From the NCBI GenBank assembly GCA_963718605.1, contig OY970363.1, positions 3,348,001 through 3,412,000 of the forward strand: DNA of 64,000 nt. The letters are read 5' to 3'. The stretch comes from JACCXE01 sp963718605 (GTDB lineage: Bacteria > Actinomycetota > Acidimicrobiia > Acidimicrobiales > JACCXE01). The notes below the pieces were generated by a model. It searched no databases. It was not told the origin of the DNA and saw nothing but the letters and a program-made list of their open reading frames with translations. The position numbers were made by a program, and so were the translations under genes. Shown here one piece after another: positions 60,762-64,000 of this stretch. Position 1 is the first letter of the stretch. Each line of letters starts with the position of its first letter.

Positions 60762-61784
60762 CTATCGGGCGATTCGGCGCGCGGCATAAGCGCCCGCCGC
60801 GGCCGCAAAACCAAACAGCCGAGGATCGGCCTGCGCGTCGCGGCCCATCGAGGTCGGTTCGATGCCGTGCTTGGCGAGGCGTGCCTCCCAGTCGGGTACG
60901 TCTTCCTCGACGACCACCGCGTGCGCGCCGAGGTCGGGTAGATCGGACGTGCCGCGCGGAACGGGCACGGCGACGGGGGTGTGCACCGCCGTACGCAGCA
61001 CCGTGCGGCTGTGATCGCTCACACCCTGATGCCGCGGCCGCCGGTCAGCGTCGGAGACGCGGAGCGCGGCGATGGCGTGCCCGTTGGCGTCGTTGATCGA
61101 GTCGATGGTGGCGCCGACCTCGAGGCCGGAAAACCCGGTCGTAGTGGACGTGCCAACCGAGCCGGGGCCCATGCCGACGAAGATCACGTCGGCACCGAGC
61201 ACGTGACGGGCGACCGCGAGGCCCGAGCGCACATTCACGGCTTCGGCGGTGCCGCCGAACGCGTGGCCGGCTGTGACGGTGGCGTCCAGGAGCCGCCACT
61301 GCCGCAGCTCGTGAACCAGATCTGACAGGGCAATCGGTAGGGCCGCGCCGTCGGTCATCACGTAGACGAGCCGCAGTTCGGGGTTCACGACTTTCGCCGC
61401 GGCCACGCCACTGGCGAGCTGGCTGTGCAGTGCCAGCGCGACGACCGGTGTGCCGTCGAGGTCGTCGGGCACTTCGCCGTCTTCCTCCGCGGCGCCCGTC
61501 GCCGTCTGCAGGCTCGTGTATCGCAGCTTCATGATGTGGCCGGCCTGCGCCCGGGAGATCGAGGTCGCGCCTTCCCGTGTGCCGATCCAGTGCACGACGT
61601 GCCACCCGCCGGTGCCGAGCCCGAGGTCGACGGCTGTGGTGTTGATGATCACCCGGTCGCCAACATCGGCGACACCGACCAACTCGATCAGGACGTACGC
61701 GGGCTCGCCGTCGACCTCGATCCGTTGCAGGCCGGGACGATCCGACAGCACCGCTGTGACGATTCCGGTTCGGAAATTCGGCAC
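60762..61784 (-). CDS. DUF3866 family protein
   Basis: The 340-aa protein has the DUF3866 segments TGIVTAVLSDRPGLQRIEVD, VINTTAVDLGLGTGGWHVVH and MGPGSVGTSTTTGFSGLE. The family is found mostly in Actinobacteria and Firmicutes and has no known function; a Gly-rich central segment suggests a small-molecule site. It follows pafA by 3 bp on the same strand. Confidence 0.82.
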   Translation of the reverse strand: MPNFRTGIVTAVLSDRPGLQRIEVDGEPAYVLIELVGVADVGDRVIINTTAVDLGLGTGGWHVVHWIGTREGATSISRAQAGHIMKLRYTSLQTATGAAEEDGEVPDDLDGTPVVALALHSQLASGVAAAKVVNPELRLVYVMTDGAALPIALSDLVHELRQWRLLDATVTAGHAFGGTAEAVNVRSGLAVARHVLGADVIFVGMGPGSVGTSTTTGFSGLEVGATIDSINDANGHAIAALRVSDADRRPRHQGVSDHSRTVLRTAVHTPVAVPVPRGTSDLPDLGAHAVVVEEDVPDWEARLAKHGIEPTSMGRDAQADPRLFGFAAAAGAYAARRIAR

Positions 61785-61787
61785 GGA

Positions 61788-63146
61788 TTACAGCGAAGCG
61801 ATGAGGCGGTCGACGCGGTCGTCCTTCGCCTTGAACGGGTCCTTGCACAGCACGGTGCGTTGCGCTTGGTCGTTGACCTTCAAATGCACCCAGTCGACCG
61901 TGTAGTCGCGACGTCGTTCCTTGGCCTTGCGGATGAAGTCGCCGCGCAACTTGGCGCGCGTGGTCTGTGGCGGGTTGTCCATCGCGTGATCGATGTCGGC
62001 GTCGTTGGCCGTGCGTTCGACGACGCCCGCGTTTTGCAGCTTGTAGAACACGCCGCGAGTGCGGCTCACGTCGTGGTACTGCAGGTCGAGCAGCGCCACC
62101 CGCGGGTGCCCGAGTGGGATGTCGTGCTTCTCCCGGTACTTCTCGATCAGGTTGTGCTTGATCACCCAGTCGACCTCGCGGTCGAGGCTGAACGGGTCCT
62201 TCTCGATGCCCTCGAGGCAGTGCTTCCACATCTGCATCGCCTGGGTCTCGTGCGGGTGCAGGTCATGAGTCTTCGCGTACCGCTCGGCCCGGTTCAGGTA
62301 TTCGAACTGGATGTCGAGCGCTGACGCCTCACGGCCGTTCGCGAGCTTCACCTTGCGGGTGCAGCTGATGTCGTGGCTGATCTCACGAATTGCGCGGATC
62401 GGGTTTTCAAGTGTCATGTCGCGCAAGACGACCTTGGGGTCCTCGAGCATGCGCAACAAGATCGACGTCGCCCCAATCTTGAGGAACGTCGTGTACTCGC
62501 TCATGTTCGAGTCCCCGACGATGACGTGGAGGCGCCGGTACTTCTCGGCGTCGGCGTGCGGTTCGTCGCGCGTGTTGATGATCGGTCGGCTGCGCGTCGT
62601 GGCCGACGACACGCCTTCCCAAATGTGCTCGGCCCGCTGCGCGAGACAGAAGACGGCACCGCGCGACGTCTGCAAGACCTTCCCGGCGCCGGCGTAGATC
62701 TGACGCGTGACGAAAAACGGGATGAGCACTTCACTGAAGTGGCCGAAGTCATCCCGCCGGCTCGTGAGATAGTTCTCGTGGCAGCCGTAGCTATTGCCGG
62801 CCGAGTCCGTGTTGTTCTTGAACAAGTAGACGACGCCGCGGATGCCTTCTTGGCGCAGGCGCTGCTCGGCTTCGATCACCAGGTGCTCGAGCGTGCGCTC
62901 CCCCGCCTTGTCGTGCACGACCAATTCGCCGACCGTGTCGCACTCGGGCGTGGCGTATTCGGGATGGCTGCCGACGTCCAGGTAGAGGCGAGCGCCGTTT
63001 TCGAGGAACACGTTCGACGACCGTCCCCACGACACGACGCGGCGGAACAAGTAGCGGGCGACTTCGTCGGGGCTCAGGCGGCGCTGGCCGCGCAACGTGC
63101 AGGTGACGCCGTACTCGTTCTCGAGTCCGAAGATTCGCCGGTCCAC
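61788..63146 (-). CDS. pafA: Pup-protein ligase
   Basis: The 452-aa protein starts MDRRIFGLENEYGVTCTLRG and has the PafA-type segments ARLYLDVGSHPEYATPECDT (with the catalytic Asp) and NNTDSAGNSYGCHENYL. It joins the ubiquitin-like protein Pup to lysines and so marks proteins for the proteasome. It lies below prcA in the operon, as in other Actinobacteria. The Pup gene and dop are not in the window, and pafB/pafC do not follow as they do in mycobacteria. Confidence 0.95.
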   Translation of the reverse strand: MDRRIFGLENEYGVTCTLRGQRRLSPDEVARYLFRRVVSWGRSSNVFLENGARLYLDVGSHPEYATPECDTVGELVVHDKAGERTLEHLVIEAEQRLRQEGIRGVVYLFKNNTDSAGNSYGCHENYLTSRRDDFGHFSEVLIPFFVTRQIYAGAGKVLQTSRGAVFCLAQRAEHIWEGVSSATTRSRPIINTRDEPHADAEKYRRLHVIVGDSNMSEYTTFLKIGATSILLRMLEDPKVVLRDMTLENPIRAIREISHDISCTRKVKLANGREASALDIQFEYLNRAERYAKTHDLHPHETQAMQMWKHCLEGIEKDPFSLDREVDWVIKHNLIEKYREKHDIPLGHPRVALLDLQYHDVSRTRGVFYKLQNAGVVERTANDADIDHAMDNPPQTTRAKLRGDFIRKAKERRRDYTVDWVHLKVNDQAQRTVLCKDPFKAKDDRVDRLIASL

Positions 63147-63166
63147 GCAGTCAACCTAACGGCCAC

Positions 63167-63231
63167 AGTGGGGCGAGCGGAGCGAGGGGCCCCACTTGGT
63201 GGAGGAGGGCGGGCCTGCGGGGTGCCCGCCC
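63167..63231 (-). terminator. Hairpins between prcA and pafA
   Basis: The 101-bp gap contains two strong inverted repeats: AGTGGGGC/GCCCCACT (63167-63174 and 63189-63196) and GGGCGGGC/GCCCGCCC (63207-63214 and 63224-63231). There is no T run on the minus strand, so full termination is unlikely; they could lower pafA expression relative to the proteasome genes or protect the mRNA end. Confidence 0.35.
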
Positions 63232-63247
63232 GGGTAAGAAAAGCGCG

Positions 63248-63925
63248 TTATGCGAGAAGCGAGGCGACTTCGCCGTCGGTGAGCCGACGGAAGGCGCGGC
63301 GTGGCGCGGCCCGATCAAGCACGGCGACTTCGAGGTCGGCCGCTGCCAACGTGCGCTCGGGGCCGGCCAGCGCACCCACGGCTGCGTTCAACGCCGCGCC
63401 AAGTGTGGTTCCCTCGGCGAAGGACTCTTTGAGGCGCTCGGTGATGGTCTCGGAGTCCCCGCCGAGCACGGCGTAACCCGACTCGTCGCTGACGGTGCCG
63501 TCGTACAGGACGCGGAACAGCTGATCGTCGGCGATGACCGCACCGACTTCCGCGACGAGGATCTCGATCTCGAACGGCTTCATCTCGTGGGTGAACACCA
63601 TGCCGAGTTGCTGGGCGTAGAGGTTGGCCAGCGTGCGGGCGTCGACGTCTTCACGGCTGTACTGGTAGCCCTTCACGTCGGCGTGCTGCACCCCGGCCTG
63701 ACGCAGCTGATCGAACTCGTTGTACCGGCCGACCCCCGCAAACGCGATGCGGTCGTAGATCTCGCTGACCTTGTGCAGGTTGGTGGACGGGTTTTCCGCG
63801 CACAGCAGGATGCCTTCGTCGAAGACGGTGGCGGCAAGAGCGCGACCGCGGGCAATGCCCTTGCGGGCGAAGTCCGCCTTGTCCTTCATGAACTGCTCGG
63901 GCGCTACATAGAACGGCATCGACAT
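63248..63925 (-). CDS. prcA: 20S proteasome alpha subunit
   Basis: The 225-aa protein has the alpha-subunit pattern: KDKADFARKGIARGRALAAT, FDEGILLCAENPSTNLHKVS and FAGVGRYNEFDQLRQAG, without a catalytic N-terminal Thr. It forms the outer rings of the proteasome. It lies 8 bases downstream of the prcB stop. Confidence 0.95.
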   Translation of the reverse strand: MSMPFYVAPEQFMKDKADFARKGIARGRALAATVFDEGILLCAENPSTNLHKVSEIYDRIAFAGVGRYNEFDQLRQAGVQHADVKGYQYSREDVDARTLANLYAQQLGMVFTHEMKPFEIEILVAEVGAVIADDQLFRVLYDGTVSDESGYAVLGGDSETITERLKESFAEGTTLGAALNAAVGALAGPERTLAAADLEVAVLDRAAPRRAFRRLTDGEVASLLA

Positions 63926-63933
63926 CGGATTAC

Positions 63934-64000
63934 CTACGCGTTTCCGGCACTGAGGCGGGTGACGATGGCGGCGAAGCGCTCGGCTACTTCGGCGTCCTCG
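63934..64000 (-). CDS. prcB: 20S proteasome beta subunit, C-terminal end (partial)
   Basis: Only the last 22 codons lie in the window, ending EDAEVAERFAAIVTRLSAGNA and a TAG stop at 63934-63936. The frame is open to the right edge. Position directly before prcA identifies it as the beta subunit, which provides the catalytic Thr of the proteasome; the catalytic part is outside the window. Confidence 0.8.
   Translation of the reverse strand, partial: EDAEVAERFAAIVTRLSAGNA

Overview
The window is a high-GC actinobacterial chromosome segment. A proteasome/pupylation locus (prcB, prcA, pafA), a complete mce lipid-import operon, a DUF4193 protein, a DUF3866 protein, an FHA/MerR/bifunctional-nuclease cluster and Tat genes next to a HelY-type helicase all point to Actinobacteria. 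Two blocks keep gene orders known from Mycobacterium tuberculosis: pgsA2 / DUF881-DUF1290-DUF881 / gcvH / FHA / MerR / nuclease / MerR / glycine dehydrogenase, and helY / tatC / tatA / pafA / prcA / prcB. The split glycine dehydrogenase (gcvPA + gcvPB), the mce ATPase at the head of its own operon and the double-length ThyX argue against a mycobacterium. A deep-branching class such as Acidimicrobiia is my inference.

Bases 1-6146 look like the right end of an integrated genomic island. They hold a type III restriction-like helicase-nuclease (cut by the window edge), an OLD-family ATPase/TOPRIM nuclease with its own small XRE regulator, a divergent second XRE regulator, and an excisionase-like HTH protein. 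The island stops at 6146-6190, which is the 3' part of a tRNA-Pro(GGG) gene, from the anticodon loop to CCA, with its terminator still attached at 6202-6228. No intact tRNA, methyltransferase or integrase of the island lies in the window.

From 6235 to 34980 the sequence is core and envelope-related. It has a lipoprotein, a serine hydrolase, an L,D-transpeptidase, phospholipid synthesis (pgsA), a nucleotidyltransferase-phosphomannomutase fusion, the DUF881/DUF1290 trio, and the glycine cleavage genes gcvH-gcvT-gcvPA-gcvPB interleaved with FHA, MerR and nuclease genes. A hybrid histidine kinase, a flavin monooxygenase, membrane glycosyltransferases, lipoproteins, a class II aldolase-like protein and an ABC-2 exporter follow. 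A small winged-helix regulator lies divergent from the exporter.

From 35060 to 42115 come a Xer-type recombinase, an uncharacterised Pro/Gly/Arg-rich protein, a HAD hydrolase, an enoyl-CoA hydratase, a Nudix protein, an acetyltransferase, a universal stress protein and a DUF4193 protein. From 51820 down to 42159 runs one long minus-strand mce operon: ATPase, two permeases, six MCE proteins and an Mce-associated protein. A textbook CRP/GlxR-type palindrome lies just upstream. From 51919 to the right edge are thyX, an alcohol dehydrogenase-like gene, a truncated lipid kinase-like gene, helY-tatC-tatA, a phosphodiesterase, signal peptidase I, DUF3866, pafA, prcA and the tail of prcB.

Four genes (gcvT, a membrane protein at 30029-31515, the Xer recombinase and the Pro-rich protein) are each broken by one single-base indel in GC-rich sequence. 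Both insertions and deletions occur, and the surrounding genes are intact. Sequencing or assembly error is the simplest explanation.
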